Assembly (NCBI RefSeq): GCF_027923555.1
Contig: NZ_AP025523.1
Span: forward strand, 3,290,484-3,354,483
Direction of reading: 5' to 3'
Length of the DNA: 64,000 nucleotides
DNA from: Vulcanimicrobium alpinum
GTDB lineage: Bacteria > Vulcanimicrobiota > Vulcanimicrobiia > Vulcanimicrobiales > Vulcanimicrobiaceae
A model generated the notes under the pieces. It worked only from the letters and a program-made list of their open reading frames with translations. It searched no databases and was not told where the DNA came from. Made by a program: the position numbers and the translations under genes. How positions within the stretch are numbered: position 1 is the stretch's first letter; each line of letters begins with the position of its first letter. This document shows, piece after piece, positions 53,094 to 61,914 of the stretch.

Positions 53094-53720
53094 ATGCGCG
53101 TGTATGTCGCCCGGCACGGCGAGACGACGTGGAACCTCGAGGGGCGCTATCAGGGACGACGTGAGTCGGCGCTGACGTCGCTCGGGATGCGGCAGGCGTT
53201 CGCGCTCGCCGACGCGATGGACGCCGCCGGCGTAATGCGCGTCATCGCGTCGCCGCTGCTGCGCTGCACCGCGACGGCGAAACCGTCCGCCGACCGGCTC
53301 AACCTCCGCATCGAACTCGACGACCGGCTCATCGAGATCGCGCACGGAACGTGGGAAGGGCGTCTGCGCGACGAGATCGCCGCCAACGACGGCGCACGGT
53401 ACCGCGCCTGGCGCACCGATCCCGCAAATGTCGTCTTCGACGGCGGAGAGACGCCGGAACAAGTGATGCGCCGCTGGCGGGACTTTGCGCAGAGCCTCGC
53501 GCCGGGAGTGCCGACGCTCGTCGTCACGCACGACGCGGTCGTGCGGATCGCGCTGCTCGTCGCCGAGAAGCGCGCCCTCTCCGCGTTCTGGGACACGTCC
53601 GTGGAAAACGGGGCGTTCGCCACCTTCGAAGTCGAAGGCGACGAGTGGCGGATCGTTGAGGAACGCAGTTCCGGGCATCTCGCAGGGATCCGCGCCGACG
53701 TCGAAGGTCAGGCCCTCTAA
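53094..53720 (+). CDS. Histidine phosphatase (GpmB/CobC-like)
   Basis: A 208-residue branch 1 histidine phosphatase: VYVARHGETTWNLEGRYQGR with the catalytic His, SALTSLGMRQAFALADAM, IASPLLRCTATAKPSADRLN, DDRLIEIAHGTWEGRLRDEI and the second His in LVVTHDAVVRIALLVAEK. The YQGR and E.HGxWEG motifs suggest a phosphoglycerate-mutase-like or alpha-ribazole-phosphatase-like activity, not distinguishable here. ATG 53094 has no strong ribosome site. It stands alone between the REP-like pair and the convergent anti-sigma gene. Confidence 0.9.
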   Translation: MRVYVARHGETTWNLEGRYQGRRESALTSLGMRQAFALADAMDAAGVMRVIASPLLRCTATAKPSADRLNLRIELDDRLIEIAHGTWEGRLRDEIAANDGARYRAWRTDPANVVFDGGETPEQVMRRWRDFAQSLAPGVPTLVVTHDAVVRIALLVAEKRALSAFWDTSVENGAFATFEVEGDEWRIVEERSSGHLAGIRADVEGQAL

Positions 53721-53736
53721 CGCGCCTGTATGCGGT

Positions 53737-54375
53737 TCAGTAGCTCGGCGCGCCGTGTGCCAGCACGGTGCCGTGCGCGTCGACGATCGCGACGTCGTCG
53801 ACGCGTCCTGGACGGCGCGTGAACAGCGTTGCCGGTGCCGCGCCGGAAAGCGCGCCCAATTCGCCCGTGCGTCCGCCGCGACGGACGACGACGCGCGCAC
53901 CCGCGGGGACGCCGCCGGCGACGATGAAGCACCACGCCCCGTCGCGCGCGTACAGCGCCTTCGCCGATACCGCGGGCGCCGACGCGAGCGTGACGTGCGC
54001 GAAATGCGACGATGCGAGCGCGGTCAGCGCTACGTCGGTGCGCGCGAGCTGCGCGGACGCGCCGCGTTCGCCGATCCCTTCGATCACCGACGTCGCCGCG
54101 AACACGAGCGCCGCGGCCGACGCGAGGCCGAAGCCGAGCCGCAGGCGGCGTGGGGCACCGGTGGCTTGCGGCTGGGCTTCGACAAGCTCAGCGTGACGTG
54201 GCAATGGGCGGAGCGCTGCGGCGAGCGACGCCGCAGCGGCTTCGGCATCCGCGACACGTGCGCGGCAGGCGTCGCACGACGCGAGGTGCGCTTCGATCGC
54301 TCCACGCTGCTCCGGCTCGGTCATTCCGAGCGCATACAGCTCCGCGTCGTCGCCGAGATGCCGATCGTTCACCAT
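53737..54375 (-). CDS. Anti-sigma factor with zinc-finger and RskA-like domain
   Basis: A 212-residue protein. The N-terminal zinc anti-sigma motif is HLASCDACRARV (H-x3-C-x2-C) near residue 30, the sigma-binding module. A short linker (PRHAELVEAQPQATGAP) comes from an inserted REP-like repeat. A membrane helix follows (LGFGLASAAALVFAATSVIE), then a periplasmic RskA-like beta domain with WCFIVAGGVPAGARVVVR. It holds the sigma factor inactive at the membrane until a signal triggers release. The start overlaps the sigma gene end by seven bases, the usual arrangement. Confidence 0.88.
   Translation of the reverse strand: MVNDRHLGDDAELYALGMTEPEQRGAIEAHLASCDACRARVADAEAAAASLAAALRPLPRHAELVEAQPQATGAPRRLRLGFGLASAAALVFAATSVIEGIGERGASAQLARTDVALTALASSHFAHVTLASAPAVSAKALYARDGAWCFIVAGGVPAGARVVVRRGGRTGELGALSGAAPATLFTRRPGRVDDVAIVDAHGTVLAHGAPSY
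54176..54197. repeat. REP-like repeat inside the anti-sigma coding sequence
   Basis: GCTTCGACAAGCTCAGCGTG plus AC, identical to the core of copies at 53001 and 59594, lies inside the anti-sigma gene and is translated as HAELVEAQ in the linker before the membrane helix. The frame is kept. Confidence 0.85.
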
Positions 54376-54872
54376 GGACCTCCTTGTGCCAGCGCGCCGT
54401 GCAGACGCCGCAGCGCCCCGGCGAGCCGGCTTTTCACCGTTCCGAGCGGGACGCCGCCCGCGAGTGCGATCTCCGCCAGCGTGCGGCCGCCGTAGTACGC
54501 CTGCACGATGACGTCGCGCTGCGCCGCAGGCAGCGCGTCGAGCGCGCGATGCAGACGCTGCGTTTCGACCGGATCGATCGCGGCTGCCGCATCGGGGAGC
54601 TCCGCCGCCGGCGCCGCGCGATATTCGCGTGCAGATCGACGGCGCGCGCCGCGCGCCTGATCGAGCGCTTCGCGCCGGACGCAGGCGATCAGATACGGGA
54701 GCAGCGCACCGCGCTCGGCGCGGTACGCGCCCGAACTCCACACGCGTACCAGCGCGGCATGCACGGCGTCCTCCGCCGCGTCGCGGTCGCCGAGCACGTG
54801 ATAGGCCACCGCACGCAGGCGCGCGGCGTGCGTGCGGTAGGCGAGTTCGAACCCCTCCCCGTCGAACGCCAT
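54369..54872 (-). CDS. ECF-type RNA polymerase sigma factor
   Basis: A 167-residue ECF sigma factor. Region 2 is seen in FELAYRTHAARLRAVAYHVL then GDRDAAEDAVHAALVRVW, and region 4 in LDALPAAQRDVIVQAYYGGR, TLAEIALAGGVPLGTVKSRL, the helix-turn-helix. No zinc-finger or tail extension is present. It overlaps the anti-sigma gene, its partner. The start is ATG 54872; an upstream in-frame start at 54923 would add a segment without sigma character. It lies 20 bp after the phosphoesterase, so all four genes are probably one regulon responding to an envelope signal. Confidence 0.9.
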   Translation of the reverse strand: MAFDGEGFELAYRTHAARLRAVAYHVLGDRDAAEDAVHAALVRVWSSGAYRAERGALLPYLIACVRREALDQARGARRRSAREYRAAPAAELPDAAAAIDPVETQRLHRALDALPAAQRDVIVQAYYGGRTLAEIALAGGVPLGTVKSRLAGALRRLHGALAQGGPW

Positions 54873-54892
54873 GGCGGGGGCTTCGACGCAGG

Positions 54893-55780
54893 TCAGGCGC
54901 GTGCCAGCGAGACGTCCCGCCACGAGGCGGCCGCTTCCACGTCGACGGTGCGGTAGCCGAGCACGTGCAAAAGCGATCCCTGCGAGACGGCGAGCGGTCC
55001 CGGTTTCGCGCCCGGCGTTCCGGGCGCAGCCTGCGGAAACGCCGTCGCGCGCGCCGTCGCGAAGCGGATCGCGCCGTCGGTGTGCTCGACGATCTGGTGA
55101 ATGTGCCCGTTAAGCACCGTAACGGCCGCGAAGCGGCGCAGCATCGCGATCGCCTTCACGCCGTCGGTCGTCGTCCAGCCCCACTCCGGCGCAACTGCGA
55201 ACAGCGGGACGTGACCGAAAACCACGATCGGCGTGTCGCTCTTGCGCGCGGCGAGATCCTTCCCCAGCCACGTCAACTGCTCGTCGCCCAGCACGCCCAT
55301 CGTCTCGCCTTCGCCGACGTTGATCAGCGCGACGAAGTGCACGCCGCCGTCGTCCCACGACGACCACCCGCGTCCCACCGCATCTTTGCGCGCGAACGAT
55401 GCCGCGAAGCGCTTCGGGCCTTCGGCCCCGATCACGTCGTGTTCGCCGGGCAGCGTGATCAGCGGCGCGCGCAGACCGCTGAGGATCGCGCGCGCGTCTT
55501 CGAACTCCGAGGCCTTGCTGAGGTGCGTGACGTCGCCGGTATGGATGACGAACGACGGCTGTGTCGGCAAGGCGTTGATCGACGCGACGGCACGCTCGAG
55601 CGTGCCGTGCACGCTCTCGTTTGCGGGACCCGTGTAGCCGATGTGACTGTCGCTCACCTGCACGAACGACAACACGCGCGGTGCTGCGTCCGCGGCGCGG
55701 ACGATCCCGTCCGGGCCGAGCGCGTACACGATCCCTGCGCCGGTCCAGGCGACGTGGTTGATGAAACTGCCGCGTTTCAT
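54893..55780 (-). CDS. Exported metallophosphoesterase (calcineurin-like)
   Basis: A 295-residue calcineurin-fold phosphoesterase. The metal ligands are visible: VSDSHIGYTG (D-x-H), VIHTGDVTHLSK (G-D), LPGEHDVIGAE (G-x-H-D variant of GNHD, here GEHD), VVFGHVPLF and VLNGHIHQIV. The N-terminal MKRGSFINHVAWTGAGIVYA acts as a Tat-like or membrane signal. It would hydrolyse phosphate esters outside the cytoplasm. It is coupled by ATGA to the cupredoxin gene and precedes the sigma factor. Confidence 0.88.
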   Translation of the reverse strand: MKRGSFINHVAWTGAGIVYALGPDGIVRAADAAPRVLSFVQVSDSHIGYTGPANESVHGTLERAVASINALPTQPSFVIHTGDVTHLSKASEFEDARAILSGLRAPLITLPGEHDVIGAEGPKRFAASFARKDAVGRGWSSWDDGGVHFVALINVGEGETMGVLGDEQLTWLGKDLAARKSDTPIVVFGHVPLFAVAPEWGWTTTDGVKAIAMLRRFAAVTVLNGHIHQIVEHTDGAIRFATARATAFPQAAPGTPGAKPGPLAVSQGSLLHVLGYRTVDVEAAASWRDVSLARA

Positions 55781-56109
55781 TTCGCCGCGCTGCCCACGAC
55801 GATCGTGCCGTGCATGAACGGGTGCACGGTGCAGTGGTATGCCACGGTCCCCGCCTTGGCGAACGCGCGCGTCCACAACTGGCGCTGGTTGAGGCCTTCG
55901 GAATCCCACGAGCCGTCGTCGGCGGTCACGGTGTGCGCATCGTCGTCGTCGTTGACGAAGGTGACCGTCGCACCGGGCTTCACCGTCAGCGTCTTCGGAA
56001 CGAACGCGTCGTCCTTGATGTGCACGGTGGTCGTCGCCGGTGCCGTGCCGGCCGTGACCGGCACGGGAAGGAGCGCCGCGCCGAGCGCGGCTGCCAGGAG
56101 CACTCTCAT
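55777..56109 (-). CDS. Small exported cupredoxin (plastocyanin/amicyanin-like)
   Basis: A 110-residue protein with a Sec signal (VLLAAALGAALLPVPVTAG) and a single cupredoxin domain: VHIKDDAFVPKTLTVKPGAT, VTFVNDDDDAHTVTADDGSW, and the copper loop YHCTVHPFMHGTIVV. Type I copper ligands are the His in DAHT and the C-x2-H-x3-M loop. It is an electron carrier or a copper-binding partner at the membrane surface. Its gene is the first of the phosphoesterase / sigma / anti-sigma series. Confidence 0.9.
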   Translation of the reverse strand: MRVLLAAALGAALLPVPVTAGTAPATTTVHIKDDAFVPKTLTVKPGATVTFVNDDDDAHTVTADDGSWDSEGLNQRQLWTRAFAKAGTVAYHCTVHPFMHGTIVVGSAAK

Positions 56110-56150
56110 GCCCCGAGTACGCCGCCGCGACCACCGCGGTTCGGACGAAT

Positions 56151-56837
56151 TCAGCCCTTGACGGGCGGCGCCGGCAAGGGGCGCGCGATCGCGAACGTCG
56201 ACGGCGGCAGTGACGCCGGGAAGCGCCAGTGCGAAAACGTCAGGCGCTCTTCCGCCTTTCCGCCTTGCACGCGAGCGGACGCGCTCGCGCCGCTCGCCAC
56301 CCAAAACGAACCGCTCTTCGCAAACGTGATCGTCCCGCTGCCTTGGTTCTGGCGGATCCGGAACGCGATCGCCGCCGGCAGAAACGTCACGCCGTCGATG
56401 GTGAGTTCGGTGACGGTGTATCCGTTCCCGGACCCATTTGGCGTCAGCCGGAAGACGTAGTCGGCGTGATGCCCGTCTTTGCGCGACCCGAGGTACTCGA
56501 AGTCGTACGCTTCGGGTTTCGGCGCCAACGCGGCGACCCGGTAACGATACGGGCGTCCGCGGAAGATGCGCACCTGCGGCCGCGTCGCGCGGGTGCCGTT
56601 GACGGCGATGATCTCGTCGCGTTCGTCGTTGCCGTGGCGAAAGATGCGATGCGTCTGCTCGAGCGTGCGCGTCCCGGTCTGCTCGAGCGTGTACTCGACG
56701 GTGAACGTGCGCGGTTCGACGAGCCGCGCGAGGGACTCGCTGTAGCGCGCGACGATCGCGTCCGGCGCGTACGGCGTCGGCGCCTGAGCGACCGGCGCGG
56801 CGTGCAGCGCGCCGGCCGCGACGAGGACGGCGATCAC
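56151..56837 (-). CDS. Exported protein of unknown function, coupled to alaS
   Basis: A 228-residue protein with a short signal sequence (VLVAAGALHAAPVAQA). The mature part is a beta-rich domain: TFTVEYTLEQTGTRTLEQTH then RIFRHGNDERDEIIAVNGTR and FRIRQNQGSGTITFAKSGSF. The shape recalls LolA-like or outer-membrane-lipoprotein-sorting folds used for lipid handling, but I do not recognise a family. It starts at a GTG overlapping the alaS stop (GTGA), so it is translated with alanyl-tRNA synthetase. A 41-bp gap separates it from the cupredoxin gene. Confidence 0.65.
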   Translation of the reverse strand: MIAVLVAAGALHAAPVAQAPTPYAPDAIVARYSESLARLVEPRTFTVEYTLEQTGTRTLEQTHRIFRHGNDERDEIIAVNGTRATRPQVRIFRGRPYRYRVAALAPKPEAYDFEYLGSRKDGHHADYVFRLTPNGSGNGYTVTELTIDGVTFLPAAIAFRIRQNQGSGTITFAKSGSFWVASGASASARVQGGKAEERLTFSHWRFPASLPPSTFAIARPLPAPPVKG

Positions 56838-59458
56838 GCCGCGCCGTTGACGCCGTGCAGCGCGGCTCGCATCGCCGCAAGCGCCGCCTCGGCGCCGCCG
56901 GGATCTTTGCCGCCGCCTTGCGCCTGCGCGGGCGCACCGCCGCCCTTGCCGCCGACCAGCGGCGCGGCGAGCTTCACCAGATTGCCGGCGTGGACGCCGG
57001 CCTTCACCGCGTCGTCGCTGGCGCTCACGAACAGCGACGCCGTCCCGTCGTCGACGCCGACGAGCGCGACGACGCCGGAGCGTAGCCGCGCGCGAATCGC
57101 GTTGCCGAGCGAGCGCAGCGCCTCGGCGTTCGCCTCGCGCACGACCGAGGCGACGACGTTCACGCCGTGCACGACTTCGGCAGCGTCGACGTACGACGCG
57201 GCGTCGGCCGCCGCGAGCCGCGATTTGATCTCGGCGAGCGCGCGCTGCAGATCGCGCACGTCGCCCTGCAGACGCTCGACGCGCTCGACGATCTCGTCGG
57301 GCTTGGCGGCGAGCGACTCGCTCAGCGTCGCGATCGTCTCCTGCTGCTGCTCGACGTAGCGTTCCGCAGCCTTCGAGACCACCGCTTCGATGCGGCGCAC
57401 GCCGCTCCCGATCGAGCTCTCGCTGACGATCACGAACATCCCCAGTTCGCCGGTCGTGTGCGCGTGGGTTCCGCCGCAGAACTCGACGGACGGGCCGAAC
57501 TGCACCACGCGCACGCGGTCACCGTATTTCTCGCCCGCCATCATGATCGCGCCGGTCTGCTTCGCCTCGTCGAACGGCAGCTCGCGCATGTGCTGGTGGA
57601 GGTCGTCGCGGATCAGTTCGTTGACGCGCTGCGTCACCGCACGTTTCTGATGCGGGGTGAGCGCGCCGGACGAGCTGCGGAAATCGAACCGCATGCGGTC
57701 GATCCCCACCCACGAGCCGGCCTGCATGACGTCCTCGCCGAGCACGTCCTTGAGCGCGCGCTGAAGGAGATGCGCCGAGGTGTGGTGGCGGCGGATCTCT
57801 TCGCGCCACTCCGGGTAGACACTGGTGCTCACGGGATCGCCGACCGCGAGCGTTCCGCGCACGAGCCGTCCGTGATGCGCGATCGCTTCGCCGACGTACT
57901 GCGTGTCGGACACCTCGAAGACCGCATCGCCGTGCGTGATGCGGCCGCGGTCGCCGACCTGACCGCCCTTCTCCGCGTAGAACGCGGTGCGGTCGAGCAG
58001 CAGTTGGGCTTCGGTTTCGGGCTCGATCGCTTCGACGGGTGCACCGCCGACGAGGATCGCGCGAATCTCGCCCTCGGCTTCCAAACCGCCGTAGCCCTCG
58101 AATGCCGACGAGAGCGTCGGCACGTCGGTCACCGTCACCATCGCGCGCTTCGCGGCGGCGTCGGCGCGCGCGCGTTCGCGCTGTTCGGTCATCTTCTGCT
58201 CGAAGGCGACCGCGTCGACCGCGACGCCGCGTTCGCTGGCGATCTCGCGCGTCAGTTCGTACGGGAAGCCGTAGGTGTCGTGCAGCACGAACGCGTCGGC
58301 GCCGGAGATCGCCTGCGTCCCGCTCGCCAAGGCGTCGTCGATCTCGCGTTCGAGGAGCTCGCTGCCGCGGTCGAGCGTGCGGAGAAAGCCCGCCTCTTCG
58401 GTGCGCAGCGCGTTCTGCACGTCGACCAAGCGCGCGCGCAATTCCGGATAGCCGCTCTCAAGCGACGCGACCACGGCGGCGGCGAGATCGGCAAGAAATT
58501 CTCGCGGATAGCCGAGCAGACGTCCGTTGCGGATCGCGCGGCGGATCAGGAAGCGCAGGACGAAACCGCGCTCGGTGTTCGAGGGATAGACGCCGTCGGC
58601 GATCAGAAACGTCGCGGCCCGCGCGTGGTCGGCGATGATGCGGCGGCGCACGAGCTGTTCGGCGGGCGCGAGGGACGTCGCACCGACCGCAGGCTGCGCG
58701 GCGATGAGATCGGTGAAGAGGTCGGTCTCGTACATCGAGACCTTGCCGTTGGCGACGGCGAGCATCCGCTCGAAGCCCGCGCCGGTATCGATCGCCTTGC
58801 GCGGGAGGTCGCTGAGCTTGCCGTCCGCGCCGCGATTGTACTGTTGAAAAACGACGTTCCAGATCTCGACGAAGCGGTTGCCCTTGTTGGGACCGTCGTC
58901 GTCAGGGCCGAGCGCGTTCCCCGCGCCGGTGTCGTAGAAGATCTCGCTGCACGGACCGCATGGACCGGTCGGGCCCATCGTCCAGAAGTTGTCTTCGTCC
59001 CAGCGCGAGATGCGCGCGGGATCGAGGCCGACTTCGTTCTCCCACAAGCGCTGCGCCTCGTCGTCCGAGGTGTGGACGGTGACGTACAGCTTCGCCGGAT
59101 CGAGCGTGAGGACGCCGGTGAGAAACTCCCACGCGAAGCGGATCGCTTCGGATTTGTAGTAGTCGCCGAACGAGAAGTTCCCGAGCATCTCGAGGAACGT
59201 GCCGTGACGCCCGGTCCGGCCGACGTTCTCGATATCCGACTTGGCGCCCGCGACTCGCAGGCAACGCTGCACCGTGACCGCGCGCGGCGCCGGCGCCGGC
59301 GCGTCCCCGAGAAAGACCGGAACGAACTGCTCCATCCCCGCGATCGTGAAGAGCGTGGTGCTCATCTCGTCGGGGATCAGCGACGCGGAGGGCAGATACG
59401 CGTGACCGTTGCGGACGAAGTAGTCGATGAACGCTTGACGGAGTTCTTGGGAAGTCAT
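56834..59458 (-). CDS. alaS: Alanyl-tRNA synthetase
   Basis: An 874-residue class II synthetase, full family length. The aminoacylation domain opens TSQELRQAFIDYFVRNGHAY and has RCLRVAGAKSDIENVGRTGR, GNFSFGDYYKSEAIRFAWEF and DTGAGFERML. The editing domain shows the zinc motifs HHTSAHLLQ (residues 558-563) and CGGTHAHTTGE (near 660). A helical and Gly-rich C-Ala domain ends at VGGKGGGAPAQAQGGGKDPG. It charges tRNA-Ala and clears mischarged Ser/Gly. ATG 59458 is used; a GTG at 59488 is possible. Confidence 0.96.
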   Translation of the reverse strand: MTSQELRQAFIDYFVRNGHAYLPSASLIPDEMSTTLFTIAGMEQFVPVFLGDAPAPAPRAVTVQRCLRVAGAKSDIENVGRTGRHGTFLEMLGNFSFGDYYKSEAIRFAWEFLTGVLTLDPAKLYVTVHTSDDEAQRLWENEVGLDPARISRWDEDNFWTMGPTGPCGPCSEIFYDTGAGNALGPDDDGPNKGNRFVEIWNVVFQQYNRGADGKLSDLPRKAIDTGAGFERMLAVANGKVSMYETDLFTDLIAAQPAVGATSLAPAEQLVRRRIIADHARAATFLIADGVYPSNTERGFVLRFLIRRAIRNGRLLGYPREFLADLAAAVVASLESGYPELRARLVDVQNALRTEEAGFLRTLDRGSELLEREIDDALASGTQAISGADAFVLHDTYGFPYELTREIASERGVAVDAVAFEQKMTEQRERARADAAAKRAMVTVTDVPTLSSAFEGYGGLEAEGEIRAILVGGAPVEAIEPETEAQLLLDRTAFYAEKGGQVGDRGRITHGDAVFEVSDTQYVGEAIAHHGRLVRGTLAVGDPVSTSVYPEWREEIRRHHTSAHLLQRALKDVLGEDVMQAGSWVGIDRMRFDFRSSSGALTPHQKRAVTQRVNELIRDDLHQHMRELPFDEAKQTGAIMMAGEKYGDRVRVVQFGPSVEFCGGTHAHTTGELGMFVIVSESSIGSGVRRIEAVVSKAAERYVEQQQETIATLSESLAAKPDEIVERVERLQGDVRDLQRALAEIKSRLAAADAASYVDAAEVVHGVNVVASVVREANAEALRSLGNAIRARLRSGVVALVGVDDGTASLFVSASDDAVKAGVHAGNLVKLAAPLVGGKGGGAPAQAQGGGKDPGGAEAALAAMRAALHGVNGAA

Positions 59459-59516
59459 GGCCGACCAGTGGGGTTCGCGCGCCGGCACGACTCATCCGCC
59501 CTCGGTCACGCACCCC

Positions 59517-59610
59517 GTCACGCTGAGCCTGTCGAAGCGCCGCCCCACGTACGCGGCCGCCGGGCGGAGCGAGCGGCCGCACGTGGGCGGCCGCGCTTCG
59601 ACAAGCTCAG
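59517..59610. repeat. REP-like inverted pair, right copy cut by IS110
   Basis: A copy at 59517-59539 (GTCACGCTGAGCCTGTCGAA plus GCG) faces an inverted copy at 59594-59610 that stops at CAAGCTCAG. Between them CCCCACGT..ACGTGGGC extends the stem. The missing part of the right copy (CGTGAC) is found at 62121-62126, on the far side of the IS110 element. Confidence 0.85.
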
Positions 59611-59625
59611 ATTCCGTGTCCGCCG

Positions 59626-60579
59626 TCATGCCGATACGGGTTGATAGGGCCGCTGATTCTTGAGTAGCGAGTAAGCCAGGCGCACGAGCTTGTGCATCAC
59701 CGCCAGGATGATTTGCTTGCCGCTCTTACCGCGCGCTTCGAGGCGATCGGCGAGCTCCTTGAAGGCCGGGACTTTGCGCTTTGCCGTCAGGGCAGCCATG
59801 TAGAGTGCCCGCCGGAGCTTCGCGTTGCCTGTCTTGCAAATGCGCGGCTTGCCTTTCACCGAGGTCCCGGACTGCCGCTCTGCCGGCGTAAGGCCGGCAT
59901 ACGCCGCTGCGGCTTTGGCACTATGGAGCCGATGCACCGGCAACTCCGCAAGCACGTTTGCCGCTGTCAAGGACGCGACGCCTGGTATGGTCTGAAGAAG
60001 CTGCGCGTTCCGGCTTAGCGTGACATCCGAGCAAAGAACACCTTGGATCTGCGACTCGATCTGCTTGACCATCTCCGCGATACCGACCAGATGCGTTTCG
60101 TTCATTTTGAGCAGCGTTGCTCCGACGGCGACGGATTGCACGATCTGCGTAAGGGCAATACGCTGCGCGATGAGCTGGTCGCGATACGCCAGCAAACCGC
60201 GCAGGGACAGGATTTCGTCGCTATCAGGCTCCCAGAGCGCGGGGCGCTCGGAGGCGCAGAATTGGGCCAGCATTCGAGCGTCGACCGCATCGGTCTTGGT
60301 CCGCAGCAAACGGCTCTTCGCAAAATATGCCGTACGCGTCGGGTTCACCACGCTCACCCGGATTTTCGCTTTGTGCAAGTTCGCCGCTAAGTTGCGCCAA
60401 TACGGCCCGGTTGACTCCATGCACACATGAACCTCGTGGGCGCGATGCGTGCGCAACCAACTGCGAAGCTTTCTGAAGCCGGTTCGCGTGTTCTCAAAAC
60501 TCGCCTCACTGCGCTTCTCGCCGCGTTGCAAGCAGCAGTGGAACGTGTCCTTAGAGATATCGACGCCCAACATGCTCAT
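59626..60579 (-). CDS. IS110-family DEDD/serine recombinase
   Basis: A 317-residue transposase. The N-terminal RuvC-like domain has LGVDISKDTFHCCLQ (first Asp), VHVCMESTGPYWRNLA (Glu), RLLRTKTDAVDARMLAQFCA (the two Asp). The C-terminal Tnp_20 domain has LLQTIPGVASLTAANVLAEL with the conserved Ser, AYAGLTPAERQSGTSVKGK and NAKLRRALYMAALTA. Both domains are full length. In IS110 elements it works with a bridge RNA that pairs with target and donor. The start is at ATG 60579. Its original upstream region has been interrupted 15 bp before the start by the IS5-type element. Confidence 0.92.
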   Translation of the reverse strand: MSMLGVDISKDTFHCCLQRGEKRSEASFENTRTGFRKLRSWLRTHRAHEVHVCMESTGPYWRNLAANLHKAKIRVSVVNPTRTAYFAKSRLLRTKTDAVDARMLAQFCASERPALWEPDSDEILSLRGLLAYRDQLIAQRIALTQIVQSVAVGATLLKMNETHLVGIAEMVKQIESQIQGVLCSDVTLSRNAQLLQTIPGVASLTAANVLAELPVHRLHSAKAAAAYAGLTPAERQSGTSVKGKPRICKTGNAKLRRALYMAALTAKRKVPAFKELADRLEARGKSGKQIILAVMHKLVRLAYSLLKNQRPYQPVSA

Positions 60580-60597
60580 CGCAGGATTTCCCTCTAG

Positions 60598-61914
60598 CAG
60601 GCCGATGAAAAATCGGCCGAGTTGATGTTGGCGTGACGGCGTTTTTCGCGTATTATAAGAGCAAGTCTCCTCATACCTTGGTGAGGTTGCGGCCGATGCG
60701 GACTCATGATGAGCAGCGTGCATCCGTTTGGACGACGTTGCAGCCGGAAGACACCGTGCCCGGCGATCATCCGTTGCGCCCGATGCGCGTGATGGTCAAC
60801 GAAATTCTGCGCGAACTCTCGCCGGAGTTTTCCAAGCTCTACTCCCGACGGGGCCGGCCATCGATCGCGCCGGAGAAGCTGCTGCGAGCCTTGCTGTTGC
60901 AAATGTTCTACTCGATCCGCAGCGAGCCGATGCTGCTGGAGCAGTTGCGTTACAATTTGCTCTTTCGTTGGTTCGTGGGCTTGAGCATGGACGACAAGAT
61001 CTGGGACCCCTCGACGTTCAGCAAGAACCGCGATCGGTTCTTGAATGGCGAAATCTCCGAGCGGTTCTTCGCCGCCGTGGTCGAGCGGGCGCGTGCCGAC
61101 GAACTGCTCTCGAACGAGCATTTCACCGTCGATGGGACGCTAATCGAGGCGTGGGCCAGCCACAAGAGCTTTCGGCCCAAGTCGGACGACGAACCGCCGA
61201 CCTCGAGCGGCGGTCGCAACGAGGGCGTGAACTTTCGTGGCCGGCCGCGCAGCAACGAGACGCACGTCTCGAGTACCGATCCGGACGCGCGGTTGTACCG
61301 CAAGAGCAGCGGCGCGCCGGCGATTCTCGGCTATCTCGGACATGCTCTGATGGAGAATCGCAACGGCTTGATCGTCGGCGTAAAGACCACTCGCGCGACC
61401 GGGATCGCCGAACGCGAAGCAGCGCTGGAATTGATTCGCGGGGTCAGCGGAAGCAACCGAATCACGCTCGGCGCCGACAAGGCGTACGATACCAAAGACT
61501 TTGTCGAGGCGTTGCGAGCGCTCAACGTGACGCCGCACGTTGCTCAAAATACGACCCGTCGCCGCAGCGCGATCGACCGCCGAACCGTCCGCCATCCGGG
61601 CTACACGGTGAGTCAACGCAGGCGCAAGTTGATCGAGGAGAGCTTCGGGTGGGGCAAGACGATCGGCCGATTGCGCAAGGTGCATTTCCGCGGGCTTGAT
61701 CTGGTCGGCGACATTGTGCGCTGGACGGCCGCGGCGTACAACTTGATCAGGATACGCAATCTGAGGGCCGCGACATGATGCGAAGTGATGCTGACCCGAG
61801 GGGCGTTTTCGAGATGAACCGCTCGGCAACGGGCTTCGAGAGGTCCGCCGACCTCCCGAAAACCGTGCTGAACGGGCAGTTCGCGAACCACGCGCCGATT
61901 TTTTCACGGGGCTG
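60598..61914 (+). mobile_element. IS5-type element inserted in the IS110 element
   Basis: Element of 1317 bp flanked by a 4-bp direct repeat CTAG (60594-60597 and 61915-61918), the target duplication typical of IS5-group elements (YTAR). Its ends are imperfect inverted repeats: CAGGCCGATGAAAAATCGGC at the left, and CAGCCCCGTGAAAAAATCGG read inward from the right. One transposase gene fills the centre; 136 bp lie after its stop. It splits the IS110 recombinase gene from its bridge RNA region. Confidence 0.85.
60696..61778 (+). CDS. IS5-family DDE transposase
   Basis: A 360-residue transposase. The N-terminal DUF772 part reads ILRELSPEFSKLYSRRGRPS then IAPEKLLRALLLQMFYSIRS and FRWFVGLSMDDKIWDPSTFS. 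The DDE triad is seen in FTVDGTLIEAWAS, TLGADKAYDTKDF and KLIEESFGWGKTIGR. A loop with PKSDDEPPTSSGGRNEGVNF is normal for the branch. The ATG at 60696 follows TGAGG; longer starts (from 60633) would include part of the terminal repeat. No frameshift or stop is seen, so the element may be active. Confidence 0.92.
   Translation: MRTHDEQRASVWTTLQPEDTVPGDHPLRPMRVMVNEILRELSPEFSKLYSRRGRPSIAPEKLLRALLLQMFYSIRSEPMLLEQLRYNLLFRWFVGLSMDDKIWDPSTFSKNRDRFLNGEISERFFAAVVERARADELLSNEHFTVDGTLIEAWASHKSFRPKSDDEPPTSSGGRNEGVNFRGRPRSNETHVSSTDPDARLYRKSSGAPAILGYLGHALMENRNGLIVGVKTTRATGIAEREAALELIRGVSGSNRITLGADKAYDTKDFVEALRALNVTPHVAQNTTRRRSAIDRRTVRHPGYTVSQRRRKLIEESFGWGKTIGRLRKVHFRGLDLVGDIVRWTAAAYNLIRIRNLRAAT

Noticed and set aside
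60632-60637. CGTGAC at 60632 as right boundary of IS110 (element 59611-60631)
   Set aside because: It would leave only 52 bp before the recombinase and no room for a bridge RNA, and it lies inside the IS5-type terminal sequence. The CGTGAC at 62121 with the AG/CT core, the guides and the CTAG duplication explains everything.
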